From: Agriotes lineatus
Taxonomy: Eukaryota > Arthropoda > Insecta > Coleoptera > Elateridae
DNA: 64,000 nucleotides
Reading direction: 5' to 3'
NCBI GenBank assembly: GCA_940337035.1
Contig: CALNHX010003575.1
Span: 1-64,000 of the forward strand
The notes under the pieces were generated by a model that saw only the letters and a program-made list of their open reading frames with translations, was not told the origin of the DNA and ran no database searches. The first letter of the stretch is position 1. Each line of letters starts with the position of its first letter. The position numbers and the translations under genes are program-made. This document shows positions 47,701-61,263 of the stretch, piece after piece.

Positions 47701-50700
47701 CCACGTCAAATGGGTCAAATTGTACATTCCCGCAACGCAATTTTGGATTGATTGTCATCTCACGACGAACAAGGAAATGACGTCATTATTCTGCCGAAAC
47801 TTGAGAGCCACAAGGTTGGATGTTTTTATTTTTCAAAACAACGGAGGGTTTACCAAAACCCATCCATCCTAACTGGATTCTTCATTTGAAATCTGTAGTT
47901 TGGTTCTCCTTATTTGACCTGATAGACTACCCTAAGTATATGCACTCTTCTACTCTTTCCAATATTATGTGTTCAACCATTATTCGACATAAGCTATCGG
48001 AGTATGCCTGTGAATACTAATTCCAAAAATAATACAACTAAGGTAGAGTATTGGAATTCCAAGCTATAACTGAATTACAGGAGCGCAACAGACAATTTAT
48101 GTTTGATATTAGAGCTCGTGGGAACTTTGGGATAGAATGCTTAGGTTACAACACTAAAGATACGAAAGATTTACTGTCAAGTTGGTAAAGGTGTAAGTAC
48201 TATACCTATATGTATCAGCAAAGAAATGTACCGAGATGATATTGTTGGTGCTTAACCGGATCTATGTAAAATGTTTATTTCGTTAAAAAATGCCATGCCG
48301 CCAACGAACGATCTGGACACCAGGTTTGAGCTTCTACCCATCATGGCGGAAAGTGAACATTGTTAATACGCATGTTGGATTGTGACAAGCCTAATATTCC
48401 ATAAATCACAACTTGTAACCCTGACGTTATTATTAAAACATTTTCTCTCGTAGCAATGGGTTCAATAGGGGCCCACTCCGGCCGTCCTGCAGTGTTGTGT
48501 GTTTAATATAATTCATTTGGGTCATTGTGTATTTTGTACAACAATGTGCAGTTGAGTTTCTGAGTGAATTAAGTAGTAGCTGGTGGAAGAAAGGTAAGTT
48601 CATGTGGCTGCCAAGGCTACAATTCCATCCCGATACAATAGCGGTCTCTTTCTGAGTTGGAGGACGACCCCCATCTATCAGGGGCTAACTTCTTGTCCAG
48701 TGGCTCCTAGCAAATTATTATTAAATACTTTCTCTAGTTTAGATAGAAACACCTACTTTTTCACAGTAGAGTCCCGCCTGTTTGAACTCGGATACCTATC
48801 GTAAATTATTGTTAGAGTATAATAACTTATATTCAAGTACATCAATATAACGCCACTCAATCTGAGGCACTGCTCCCGGACGGAATTATTATAAAGCAAA
48901 TACTTCTTGAGATCACATACCTAAGAAAATTTATAGTATTTATTCTCCTAGTAGATAAACAAAGGTAGTTCAGCGAATAATCCAGCTCTTTCCAGGAACA
49001 CAGCTGACTTATGGGTACGTCAAAAAGGTTTTAACCGAATCTTATCCTTGATAAAGGGCGAACCGACGCATATTTCAAAGAAAATCGTTTCTGATCTAAG
49101 CGACCGGGCGACAAAGATCCTCAGCTCCGCGATATTATCATAATGGTTAACGAGAAAAGTATTAGCATTCCGATCACAAGCATTGTAAATAATGGCAGAC
49201 CCCAATACTGTTGCAAATGCACACAGCAAAGTGAATCAGGAAAAGATAAAAATGGAAAAAAAACTGTTAACTCCACAACATAATCTTGTCTTACTATTTT
49301 GAATAATACGAAGAGTGTATTTATGTACATTAATAGGTGCGTAAATGCACTTATTCGGTAGAGCCAATAAAAAGCTTACGCATGGTGTAGTGTATGAATA
49401 TTTTTTCTACTCCGAGCATAATTAATGTAATAGTTAAGTTCTGTTACAATATTGGTATTTGATATCAAGTGGCAGCTTTGTGTTAATGCACAAAAATAGT
49501 ATTGCTACCAAATAAATAAAATCTGTGTTGAATTGTTTTACAAGTGTAGGTTGTTATAATATTTTAAAATGTTACGACACTCGACGTCGAATTGTTTATT
49601 TCTCGATCCGATTTTGGTGGAATTTGGTTCTGTGGTCTTTGTCTCACTTTAGATAAGGGCAGCGATTTAGGGATGAGCGATGAAAATTTTGTCTTGCGCT
49701 GTTTAGTCCAGAGACAATCTACTCTTTAACATTACAGCAGCCTTTCGCTGATGCGCTGTCCTCCTCCAGGATCACGTAGAAAGAAAGCTTTCAGGTCTCA
49801 GAAAAAGCAGACGTACCGACGGATCGCTGTAATGTGACGTAAAAGGAAATGAGGAATGCTGCCGCTGTTTAGGGTGCCATCCCTGATTGGTTGGTACCGG
49901 ATTTAACGACTGTCTCCTCCACGTGTCTTTAAACGAACGAAGAGTTGTGTTGTACAGTTGTAAATGTGTTTTTTTCTTGATGTCCGAATCACTAAGTGGA
50001 TAATTGGCTATTCTCGAACTGCATTTCTTCTGATCATGCGCTGACGAGTTCGTGGATTTTTCATAGCCAATCAGCTACCTCCTGCCCAACCAGACGCCGT
50101 AAACTACTTTCCCATGAATTAGTTGTTATCATCTTCAGGTGCGAGGCAGATCATGTACGTCATCGCTGACTACAGACACTGCAAGCTGTTAACCCGGGTA
50201 GATATTATACTGAAGACTGTGCGAATGACAGTGCGTAGATAGAAAGCGCTTTACACGTTTGTGAATTGAACCCATTATTGACTTTAAGTCACTACGCACC
50301 TACAAATGTTTAAGATCAAATCAAGTTTTCCGCTATAATGTTTGTTGTAACGTCCTTCAGGCTCCAGGTTGTTGAATAATTATACCGGCGCTTCCTGGTG
50401 TAAGTAAGAATGTCTGAGTTGGACTGTATATACAGTTACGTTAATTAGGTTGTTGATCGAATTTTCTTTAGGTGTAGTATTGCAGGTTACAATGTAGGTT
50501 CCTATAAGTAATTTCTTATATAATTTTTCTGTTAAACAATATACAAGAATTGTTATAAGTAAGCAGATTCAGACTTAACAACGATTTCAGATGGATGCGG
50601 GCTTCCGGTAAGTCCATGGATTGAAGGAACCCCCTAATCCCTCACCCTCAATAAAGCTGGATGACTTATTTTTCGACATTTGAGTGGAGCGACAGTTGAG

Positions 50701-53700
50701 TAAGCCGCGAATGCAAATTCCACGGCGCTCTAGGATCCAAATTTTAAGCTAATATGCACCCACAATTCTGTCATGGTTGGATCCGCCCCTCGTCGACTGT
50801 ATCTAGCTGGAGCAGTCATTATTGTAGGACTGCGTAGTTTTGTGGGTCACGTTAGTATAACCGTTGTCAGCTTTGGTATTTGCCCGGGCACAGTACAGAT
50901 GCAGCTTCGTCGAGTGGCTTTATGTAACATGTGAATTGAATTTACTCCTGTAATAAGCTGAATCAGCAACGTGTAGTCTTTGCTTGGTTGTTTTGGAGTG
51001 TATTAAATTCCGTTGTGCCCTGTAATAAAATCGGCTTTCAGCGTGTGGTCTTGCTTGTGTTTTAAATTGAGTTAGTCTTTTAAGATTGTTTCATTGAAAT
51101 TGGGGAAATATACCAAGTCTTAATTTACGTATCTATTTGTTCAAACTTTACTATAGCATTCTTTTACCTTAGCATTTACGTTGTAGTTGCTGATATAAAG
51201 CTGGCTTGCTATATATTTATTCTGTTCTATGTATTTTATCCACGAAGGTGATAATTGCAGCTAGTTAATTTTAAAGTCGCCGCTATCTGGACACATTGTG
51301 CAATTTATGGTACCCTAGTCGCATATTAAATATTTCTGCACAATGCTGTTTTGCATCATCCCATTTGTACTAAAATATGATTTATAACTACATTTTAGTG
51401 AAACTCGCTAGGACATAACAGAATGCCTTTGTAAGTGCGATTACTACACTTTATAAAACAAAATGTTGATGAATTTAAAAACAGGTAGGGCACAATTCAG
51501 AAAAATAATGGTAATGCGTGGTAAATTATAAATCTCTAGCACTTAGTTGTGCAAAGCATTCTTATCACAGCATATAGTTTGTAAATTATTTGCGTTCTTC
51601 CTCAGAATCTGGGCTGCTTCCATAATGCAATAAGCATACCCATTTGATCTCAGCGTGATTCCACTTTAATTTTAATAAGTGCACTAATGTAATAAGTATC
51701 AGCAATCCTTGGAGAATGTGGCGGTAATCCTGCGAGGTCGTTTCGAAATGTTTTGCATTATAAAGTTACATAAAGCTCTCGCGGAGCTTTCCTTATTGGT
51801 GAGTCGGCGTTTCCGTTTACTTTAATATTTATTTATGAGTCGCCGTGTACAGATACCGAGTAGTGTTACGTAGGTTCATTATGCAGATGGTAGTTGTAAT
51901 GGCAGGCGCAAAGCTCTGCAAGCTGCGGAAAATTTCCAATATTGTTTCTTGGCCTGAGATTAGCTACAATACCTGCAAAATAAGACCAACTTATGCGGCT
52001 TCCGGCGTCGCGGCGCCTCGTATGCATGAAGATATCTTTCTGGAGCGGAAGTGGAAGGAGCGAGTGCGAGCAGGCGCTCGACTGAGAGAGACTTAATTTT
52101 AATTAACACGAAAATAGCGCGGAATTAAAGTTATAAGACAGCACTGTGCAAATACAAAACTGTTACGGCCGATTTGGGGTGCTAACGCTGTTGGTAGGTA
52201 ACCCCGGCCCCTTTAATGGGCTCGCCCACAACCTAATTCGAGAAATCCAAGTGGCTTAATGGGCACATAAACAAAGAGCGGGTCCATATCTTTAAGCGGA
52301 TGCTAATTGACTCGCTTCCTGTTTAATAAGCGCTAGAGAACGGGTCGCAGTTTTTCTGGGGTTTTTGGAGCTTCTGCGATCGATGGTATGGCGCGTTTGC
52401 AGCGGGAGCACACAGGCATTAGTTTTATTTTTATGGAAATGTCGAAACCGACAGAGTGCTTTTAAAGTGCCTCAGGTTTAGTTAAACGGAAGACATATTT
52501 ATAAAATCTTGTCAAAGCCTTTGTATCGGGCGGGTTCGAAAACGGGGAAATAAATGCTTACCCTCCCACCCATTCTGACTTCGTTTCTCGCAATACGTTT
52601 GATTTATGTGCCAAAAACCACCTATAATATGAATCCCTTTATTTTTGGAAATGAAGAATTTTTTGGCCTATCAAGATTAGTGTGGGATACACTGTGATGA
52701 ATACTCAAATTTCTTCAGCATAATCATTCCTATAATTATAATGCCATAATAGCATTAATCGTCTTAATGCTAGTAGAAATAAAAACTAATAATAGTATAA
52801 TAGGTTTGAAAAAATATATTAACATTTTACATTTTTAAGAATTAGGACAACTGGAAAAAAACCCTCCAGGGACAGGAGTCTTCTGAAAGAAGGTGACGTT
52901 TTCAAAGTATAATCAAATAGCTGTGATAATTTCGTTTTTTAAGACATAATCCAATTATAAGATTACAGTAAATATTTAAGAAATTAGTATACAGGGAAAA
53001 ACCAGTTTCAACATATACTGTTGAAACAAGAGGTTAAAGACCAAGCTTAGAACTATATCGCGGCATAATCTTCATTATCGACTAGAACATCTACTTGCTG
53101 AGGTACACGTACCTTTAAAAACATATGTCCAAGACGCTGAAGATTATGTTAGCGTACAATAAGAAGTTGAAAGCACCATGTGGGTAAAATACGTACCAAC
53201 AGATTAGTAGATTTAGCAATAACACAAATGGCAGATTCTTGAAGAAACGATAACCTTTCCAAAAAAGGTAAGAAGCTTGTTAGAGTCGGCGAAATATTTC
53301 GGCAGTTTACAGTTACGCAACAAATTAAATGTGCTCTACTCAGAACAACAGACCTAAGAGATAGAATAACAAAGTCGACACATCACCAAGGCACACACGT
53401 AAAACAATGATATGCGCGCTTCAACTTTGTAACCCGAAACAGGTTGAACAGCGCACTGCTAGGTCCTTCAGCTTTACGAAACCACTCGCCTCCGAGCCCT
53501 ATATGCACCTGTTTCTGGGAAGGATTAAAGGTAAGCGACGCAATTTTGTTAGTTTATAGTCCACCTATCGTTTAGTTGTATGGTCGCGTCGTAATTAATG
53601 GTCCACGAAGTGTCGTCCCACTATCATGCGATGAAGAAAGATGCCTTATCTACTCTTTTATCAAGTTATTATTGGAATGAAATGTGTAAAAGACTATCAT

Positions 53701-54005
53701 TGTAGCAGATTATGTATACGGTAGACAACATCACTTTTCCTAGTGGCTTAATAATGGAGCAACTAAATGATTCTATAGCTGCGTTAGCAGGAGCACACTT
53801 TAGTTTTTTTCCTTCCAAAGTGCAACTGACTACCAATATTATAGAAGCGACAAGTGGATGAGAGTATTATAATAAAGGGATTTAGGAAAATACAAGTCAA
53901 AATGAACACAGCAGGAATTATGCATTTTAGTTAATCGCTTAGTTTCAATTAATTTCCCAAATAAGTACTATATGTATACCTAGATCATCAAGTCTGCAAC
54001 TAACG

Positions 54006-54053
54006 GGTTTTGAATACATTCGCCTAGTCGGTTTTGAATACATTTCCTTAGTC
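54006..54053. repeat. Tandem duplication of a 24-bp unit
   Basis: ggttttgaatacatt.....agtc occurs twice in succession (54006-54029 and 54030-54053) with 21 of 24 identities. Confidence 0.8.
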
Positions 54054-54964
54054 ATTTCCAATCAGGAATGGGCAAAATAAAGTTACTGACGAAATCTACC
54101 GGTTCGCCGAAACGGCCACGAGCAACTCCTCCAACAACTCGTTAATGTCGAAGTATCTCGTTTGTTAGAACACGCCAGTGAAATAAAGCGACTGCATTAA
54201 ATCATTTTGAGTAATAAATCCAACTGGCTAGATGTTACTCTACAATCGATATAAATTGTAGTTAACTAACATCAGCAGTTAGTTATAGAACGTGATATTT
54301 AAATGAATTGATAAGTATCCTACATGGCTTAGATTGAAGCTGCGTTGTGACTGGTTACCGCGTTACGCTTTAATAGCTCATTAATTGTAACGTCCGTTTT
54401 GTGCATTTTGGTCGCTTCTGTCCGAAAAGCTCAACACTGCTGATGAGGTTGCCGAACTCGTTTTAAACGTCCTTCAGTCGCTCGAGATAGATACCGATTG
54501 TCAGGCTTAACTAGGGCAAGCATCATTCAATTGTCTGCGCGCACCTGCGACGATGTTCTTGATTCCTCGTTCTCTTTCGCAAGTGACTTTGATTTGGTCG
54601 CACGCGTTATTCATATTAATATTTGCTTTCGTCTAGGACTAGTTTATACTGACTTACGAGAGCAAGAATAGTGTCCTAGATCACTCGCGCTACCGCGGAT
54701 TTGTATGGTGAGTTTATCGAATATATTTGTGCCTTAGTTACCTATCACTTTTAAATGCAGCTTTTTATGGTGTCGCAATTTAAGCTATAAGTTGAAGAGT
54801 CGACTACGGAGCCGTTAAAGTATGAGCAGCTAGTTTCTACTACTAGCTTGGCAGACGAGTTTTGAAACCATTTCTGAGTTCCGTTGTTAGTTAGAAGTTC
54901 CTCAAATTCGCCCTTGTTATGTCCCCGATTGCTTCTGGTGACTTTACTTGGCGGCTGATTGTTG

Positions 54965-55680
54965 CTGTTTGGTTACCGGTGCAGTTTCAAATCATTGCTG
55001 GAAGTATGAAAAACGATTTTGTGTTGTGAAGATAAAAACTAGCGCACCCTAAGACTGAAATTACCGCTAGTGTTGCATCTCTTCCGAATTTTTCAGTAAT
55101 TGTTGGCTCGTTTATGGAACATTCTAAATTTTTACGTACGTGGTGGTATACTATTATTGGCGTCCTCCTGCTATGTTCGAGGTGCGACATTGTCGTAAAT
55201 TTGTCCTAAGATAGGTTACGTATTTAAATATTGAACTCTGGTATATCCTAGCTAAACTCCTATAAATTAGTAGTAACAGTAGAGCTGGCTGTATTTGTGG
55301 CTTTCGTCTATTACGTTGGTCTCGTTTGCGAGTTATACGAGTGCTGAAATTAACTGCTGTAACATTTTGTATCATATTTAATGTCATTAATTAATATAAT
55401 CCTCTTCATGTTTACTATGGTTTTGTGCATGGCTGAGGTGTTGAACCTTTTTGAAGTCTGTAGCGAATTGACTACGCATAGTACTTTAGTGAGCTAATAT
55501 TTCTCGTAAGCTAATGGACTTATCGGTTAGAAAATATTCTTTGGCGGCCCATGGTAATTTGAACACCATTTAATAATTACAGAAAAGAACCGCTTGCCGT
55601 TTTCACTGTAACTGGGCGGCCCTCCGGTATCTCCATGCAGCCTGAACGTTTGTTTGGTAAGATTTGAAGCTGGTTACAGT
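54965..55680 (+). repeat. Dispersed repeat, copy B (partner at 31.31-32.04 kb)
   Basis: Same order of shared blocks as copy A, ending with catgcagcctgaacgtttgt and ttgaagctgg. It lies outside the CRAL-TRIO gene whereas copy A lies in its intron, which argues for an interspersed element and not a local duplication. No TIR, LTR or protein was recognised. Confidence 0.65.
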
Positions 55681-55689
55681 CGTTGAGAA

Positions 55690-58600
55690 ATTTTGGTTTG
55701 GGATTTAAAGTCTAAAATTGTTTGCTGTTATTTAAAAAAAATTGTTTCTACAGGAAAGCTCACCAAAAATAGTTAAGTATGTTATACTACAACATCCATA
55801 ATTCTTCACGCAAATATCACCAACATTGCAACAGTGCTATACTCATGTTCTATCTTATCAGTTACAGGATTTTAACAATTTTTTACTCATTATTGTGTGC
55901 TGTAAACGTGTTTTTCATACCTGTACCAATCTGAAATTTCAAATTCTGGCCCGTTTTGAGGCTCTTGAAATTTTATATATCCCCGTTCTTGTGTCGCCAC
56001 GACACGACGTAGTCCTGCCGAAATACTTAGTTGTAAGCTAATAGAGTGACGCCGTCGCTTGTAACCAATTTTCGAACTGTCGTTGTCTATTATTTTGACA
56101 AATCTCTTAAAAAACTCGCTTTACATCGCTTCTAGATTGACGCCAAATTTCGCCCGTCAAGTCCCTGTAACAGACACTTTGGTTTTCGGGTCATGGTCGT
56201 CTTCAAGTATGAACTACCCAGCTAAGTTAAATATGTTTTATTATTTGACAGTGCATGTGTAATTTACCAAAAATTTTAAATATGTACTTACACTAAGTTT
56301 TTCATATGGTGTATGCCCGTTAAAAGTACAGTAATGCATTCAGCGCTCCGCTATAGTTAATAAAACGCATTTTCCTTGTTGAAATGTCTCTCAAGCGAAC
56401 GCGTGTAAAGATTTTGCTTATGACGCGATGTGACGTCACTAGAAGCAGGTAGAATTCTTAGGGATTATTTTCTATAATTTCTTGCAACAGATCTGGCTTT
56501 CAGCTGGAACTTACTTAAATGCATTTATCTGAATTATCTTAATGTAGTTCTTAAATTTATCATTTATATTGGCAAAGCGCAGTGATTTTCAGTGTATTTT
56601 GAAGTCAGCTAAGCTATTTCAGAAAACACGAAACCATGTAAGTCCAATTTTCGTTGCTGAGCACGTACATGTTTCCCATCGTCGAAGAGCATTTTGCTAG
56701 TGAAGTTTCCTCATTATATCACCTTAACATAAGACTTTGTTCCAGGTAGTAAAGAAGATTTGTCATCGAAAAGGTTTTTCAGATATTGAGAATTAGAGAT
56801 TCTGAACTAAACAAGGTGTTCAGCGCAACCACTAAAGTAAACTACCGACCAGAATAATTTTACTTTAGCTCAAATGGAATTTGGCAAGAAAACTTTTCTC
56901 CGACAGTTATTAGAATGTCAAATATAAAGAAAAACTGGGCAACTAAGAACTCATGTAGTGGATGCGTATATAGTATGATAAAACAGCACAAACTACATAA
57001 ACAATTTTAAAAAATTATTAAGAATTCATAATCTTAGACTGTAAGGTAAAGGAGGCAATTGAGGATAATTGTACAAACTAAAACAAGTAGTCACATATTT
57101 ATGGTCTATAATTGACTTAGTCCTATGATATGACGGGTAATTAAGCTGTAAAGTATTTTTAGATGAGTCAAAGGCTGTTATTATTGGATTTTGACCTATT
57201 ATTTATATCTTACACTTCTTTGATGGGGATATTGACTGTATGTGTTGAGATTGCATAGCTATTTTTTGTTTTCCGTCAGAAATTGTATTGATCTTGGAAT
57301 ATATGGCTACATTATCGGGAAACTACTGAAGTTTCATCATTTGGAAACCATGACTTACGATGTCTAACGTCCGATTTTGTTCAAACTAACCGCTTTATTT
57401 TTCTCTTCCAGATTTATGCCACAGCAAGTAATAATGTATAGATGACAAATACGAATAAAACTGAAAAATAACGTCAGAAGAAATGGGATACAGAGACATA
57501 CTACTACTAAACCCGATAAATATGGTAAAGTACCCATAAATCAAACGTGGCCGAGCATTAGGACTCAGGTCACTACATGCAGTGGAAAGTGCTGACAGAA
57601 CAATTTCCTTTTGTAACAGAACGTCTTATACATATTTATAAGCTTTCCTAAGGTTGATGTAGGGATCACGAACGAAATGATGCATCGCCTTTTTGAAGAC
57701 ACGTGTTGGTGTCTACCGATGAGGCGATTCGCCAAGCCTTGGCAACCCTAATGCGCCCCAATCCGACCTTAATGTCTGTGCATATTTTATCAAGTGCAAA
57801 CAGCGGCGGGCATAAAAGAAGCCAATTTACTTAGCTATCGACGTTTGCTTTATAATCGAAGGGAAATTAAGCAAAAAGGGGAAATTGCCTGTCCGATAAA
57901 GGTCCCGGATTCAATATTCAATCCGGGCCAAATCGGGCCTCGAATGGTCACAGGACATGCCACCAGCGAATGGCCCTAATTCTTGTATCGAGAATAATGC
58001 ATGGAAAGGGCAGCGCTCTACAGGCTCGGCACGTTTTCAAATTTCTTCAAGGATATTATTACCGATTAAATTTCCGAACCAATACGCTACAATCGGGAGG
58101 AATACAAGCGAGATAAATGTACGAGTGTTTGGATGCTTAGGGCCGGAATATCTTCCGATTCAATCTCGTGCTTGATGAGGACGGGGAGCGGAACTTAAGC
58201 GGGTCGCCATTTAAAATTTCCTTCGTCATTGGATTAGGCCTGTTCGGTTTCCAAATAATCTCTGATTTGGGAATTAGTCTGGAAGAGACGAGGCCGACCA
58301 ATTTATTGGAATTTGGGAGAGAGTATACAGTCAGGGCACGATGCTAACTCGTTCCTCCACTAAAAAAACTGGGACAGTCGTTCACATGCTCGACCTTCAG
58401 TTGTTTCTCTAATATCAACACAGGAGAAAAGGAAATAAGTTCGCAACTTTTTCTAATAACGAACTTTGTGTTTGCTGATTGAAAGAAAGTTGTCAGCGGA
58501 GATACTTTTCTCAAAATTCGTGAAGTTCTACTCAGACAATTCATCGACTGCGTTGATGTGCCAGTTATTCTACATTACTCGTAATGTATTAAATTACTAA

Positions 58601-58930
58601 ATTAATTAGCGGCAATTTATGCATTTTCTTTTTTGTAAAAAGTCGTAGACGATGATTTCTTAAGTTCGCCAACCTTCTCCCATGGCTGTACGTAATAAAA
58701 TGCAGAAGATACAGTCGAACGTGATGTAGTGCTATTAATTGTGTGACAGAGGAAAAGTTACAAGTTCCTAAAAGTTCTTCAAACAAAATTTATTTATCCA
58801 TTAATGACATTTTTCAGACAGTAAATTATAAGTGAAAGGGAAAGATGTTTCAACCGGCGATAACGTATAATATTCCAACTCATAACGTGTCATAAACAAA
58901 GTAAGCCGGAAGTGAGACGTTACTACTTGG
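55690..58930. other. Stretch with no recognised gene; balanced-composition segment at 57.8-58.3 kb
   Basis: 57790-58320 is less AT-rich and has an uneven open frame on the plus strand with no domain. It contains the short near-palindrome attcaatattcaatccgggc. It could be a conserved regulatory element; nothing in the sequence alone proves this. Confidence 0.35.
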
Positions 58931-58934
58931 TTCA

Positions 58935-59041
58935 TCGCAGAAAACCACCTAAAAACCTGAATCAGAGCAGACGGCCACGGGAATCGAACCGGCGACCTCC
59001 CGAATGCTAAGCGGACGAGGTAACCACTAGTCTACAGAGTC
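58935..59041 (-). repeat. tRNA-derived SINE, minus strand, best copy
   Basis: The complement reads agactagtggttacctcgtc (box A, 59034-59015) and ggttcgattcc (box B, complement of 58980-58990) at tRNA-like spacing. A non-tRNA body follows that contains ggccgtctgctctgattcag. The shared body with the copy at 18880-18990 shows it is a SINE and not a lone tRNA gene. Poly-A or a simple tail is not obvious. Confidence 0.75.
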
Positions 59042-60160
59042 TACTACTATTCGTCATCTATTTGTGAAAATCTTGGGGTGTATCTTATAAGCTGTATTTA
59101 ATAGATTTATTAGTGGATAGTTGTCGGACTGATATATATCTATCTTTTCCTAAATATTCATTAATCCACAAGATAATACATTCTGTAACAACAAATTATT
59201 CAGACTCACTTGCAAACCAGATAAAAGGTCAGTTCGCATATGAGAAATATGTGAATGTGTACTAGCTCGCAATTAAGAATGCTAATTTCGACACCAGGGT
59301 GCCGAGTGATCCATAATTGAAATTTAATCAACTGTCGATTCATTCAGATCACGAAAGGCGAAACAATACACTTTGTTTTTAACGTGGAGCCACCTAAAAT
59401 ACCTGTCAATTCTGATTTTGGTGCTCCGCGACTATCATGTAACGCCGTAAGCGCAGATCTGCTGTTCAAGAGCACCAAAACTCTCCCGCGTTTGAGTCTT
59501 CTTCTTCATATGTACTTGGGCGCCCTATGAATAGCTAGCAGCTGGCCTTGAAATATGGAACTCTAATTAGCCAATTTGGCGGTTTAGCTTTGTGCGGGAG
59601 CTTTCGCTCCTGGCTGAAGGCGGCAAACATAGTTTCTGCTTTGCCGTCCTTCTTACGCGACCCGTCTGTGTAGCAACGACAATAAAAGTAAAACCTCTAA
59701 CGGCCGCGGGGTGCACGAATGCCAGCTCGTTTGCCAGCCGCTCGACATTTCCTCGTCCTAGCCTTAAGTTCTAGAGTATCTTTCCGTCACACCCCAGGGC
59801 AGCTACCGTATGATCCGAAATCTCCTGAGATCTCTAACTTTTTCCATTGGACTGTCATAGCTTCTTTCTAATTTTTAGTATTACGTTGCAGCCGTTTGCG
59901 ATATGCTTTATACTTGTTTACAGCTTTTCCTTGTCGTGTAGAGCAAAGCATGTTGTGATTTTTGTTATATTTGCATGCTGTTTCTCAAGGATTCTGGCGC
60001 TGTTTTTTTGTGCAACGAAATTTCAATACTTTGTGTTACTGAATGTACCCGAAAATATAAATTTTAAAATCTAGGATTTAAAATCTGGAATAGCTCAAAT
60101 GGAGGAAAATAATGAGAAATGCATAATTTATTAACAGGAAGAGCAAGAATTTGTGTAGCT
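59042..60160. other. Stretch with no recognised gene
   Basis: A GC-richer segment at 59.5-59.8 kb holds short open frames only. No repeat partner was noticed in the window. Confidence 0.4.
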
Positions 60161-60163
60161 CTA

Positions 60164-61227
60164 TACAGGGTGTCTCAAAAAGAACGGCACAACGTTTGGA
60201 CGTATATTCCTCGGGTTATTATAAAGCGATTAAACCTAATATACCATAATACAAAGTCCCTCCAGTAAGAAATTATAGGAAAATTAAGTAATTTTTCGTA
60301 ATTTTATTCTTTTTATGTAAATTCCCACAAATATATCGATTTCAACTTTGGCACTCATGATTACTACTATGTACTGCACTAGCAGGAACATTTTCGTAAA
60401 CTAGACTTGACTGTAAGAGTCACTTTACCTATCTTCAAGATATTTTGTTAGCTCTAGCCTTGTTATCTGTAAAATTTTTCGAAATTGTACTTTATTATCT
60501 GAAATAGAATCAAAAAGCATAAAAATAACGTGCTTGTAGTTCAAAAGCCTAAAAGTTTTGGGTTGTTATTCAAACGTGCAATTATACAGTTGGTAGTGAT
60601 TGTGGTATAGCAAACAACAACGATAAATCAATTAATGACGTTGATGCAGAAATATTTTCTTTTACGTTTACAATAATGTCGCGACATAACGAATTATCCA
60701 ATGCTGAAATGTTTGTTACGTCGCGGCATTTTGGTAAACATAAACGAAAAAAATTCTATGTCACCAACGTCATTAATTGATACATCATTTTGTGTTACCA
60801 GATCATAATCATTATCCATTGTTTTTGTGATCATGGCTACTTGATAATTGCACATTTTAATGACTCTCTACAACAAGAGCACGTTATTTTTACGCATTTT
60901 CCTCTTCCTAAAATTTCATAAAATGTTAAAGATAAGAAACTTATATACTTATATACTTATAAATAATTTTAAAGATAGGCAAAATCTCTCACATTCAAGT
61001 CTAGTTTAGTGCAGTTCATAATAGTAAATACGTGCACCAAAGTTGAAATAAATATCTTTAGATTTGTGGAAGTTACCATAAAAGAACAAGTTAAAAATTG
61101 AAATTCAAGTTCTCATAACTTCTTACTGGAGGGACTTTGTACTGAAGTATATTAGGTTTAATCGGTTTAATATAACCTCAGAAATCTATGCCGAATCGGT
61201 GTCCCATTCTCTTTGAGGCACTCTGTA
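60164..61227. mobile_element. 1.06-kb fold-back element, palindromic along its whole length
   Basis: Left end tacagggtgtctcaaaaaga, right end tctttgaggcactctgta (its complement). Pairing continues inward through aagtccctccagtaagaa / ttcttactggagggacttt, then a gcataaaaataacgtgc / gcacgttatttttacgc pair, and to the centre (caattaatgacgtt at 60629 against aacgtcattaattg ending at 60779; tgtcgcgac against gtcgcggca). The outer ends flank TA, consistent with a Tc1/mariner-type non-autonomous element, though no transposase is present. The centre is near 60696-60704. Confidence 0.82.
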
Positions 61228-61263
61228 TAATGTACGTGTTGGGCAACTACACAGATTGATTGT

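Larger units (their letters stand above)
45600..54960. other. Long stretch with no recognised gene
   Basis: Apart from a microsatellite at 46546, a GC-richer segment at 47400-47700 and a balanced-composition segment at 51.8-52.4 kb, I see no supportable feature. The first Ig half-exon and signal-peptide exon of the minus-strand gene should lie somewhere to the right of 45588, possibly here. Confidence 0.4.

Noticed and set aside
51845..52096. 83-codon plus-strand open frame
   Set aside because: No recognisable domain and no splice signals at its edges; could be chance in a less AT-rich island.
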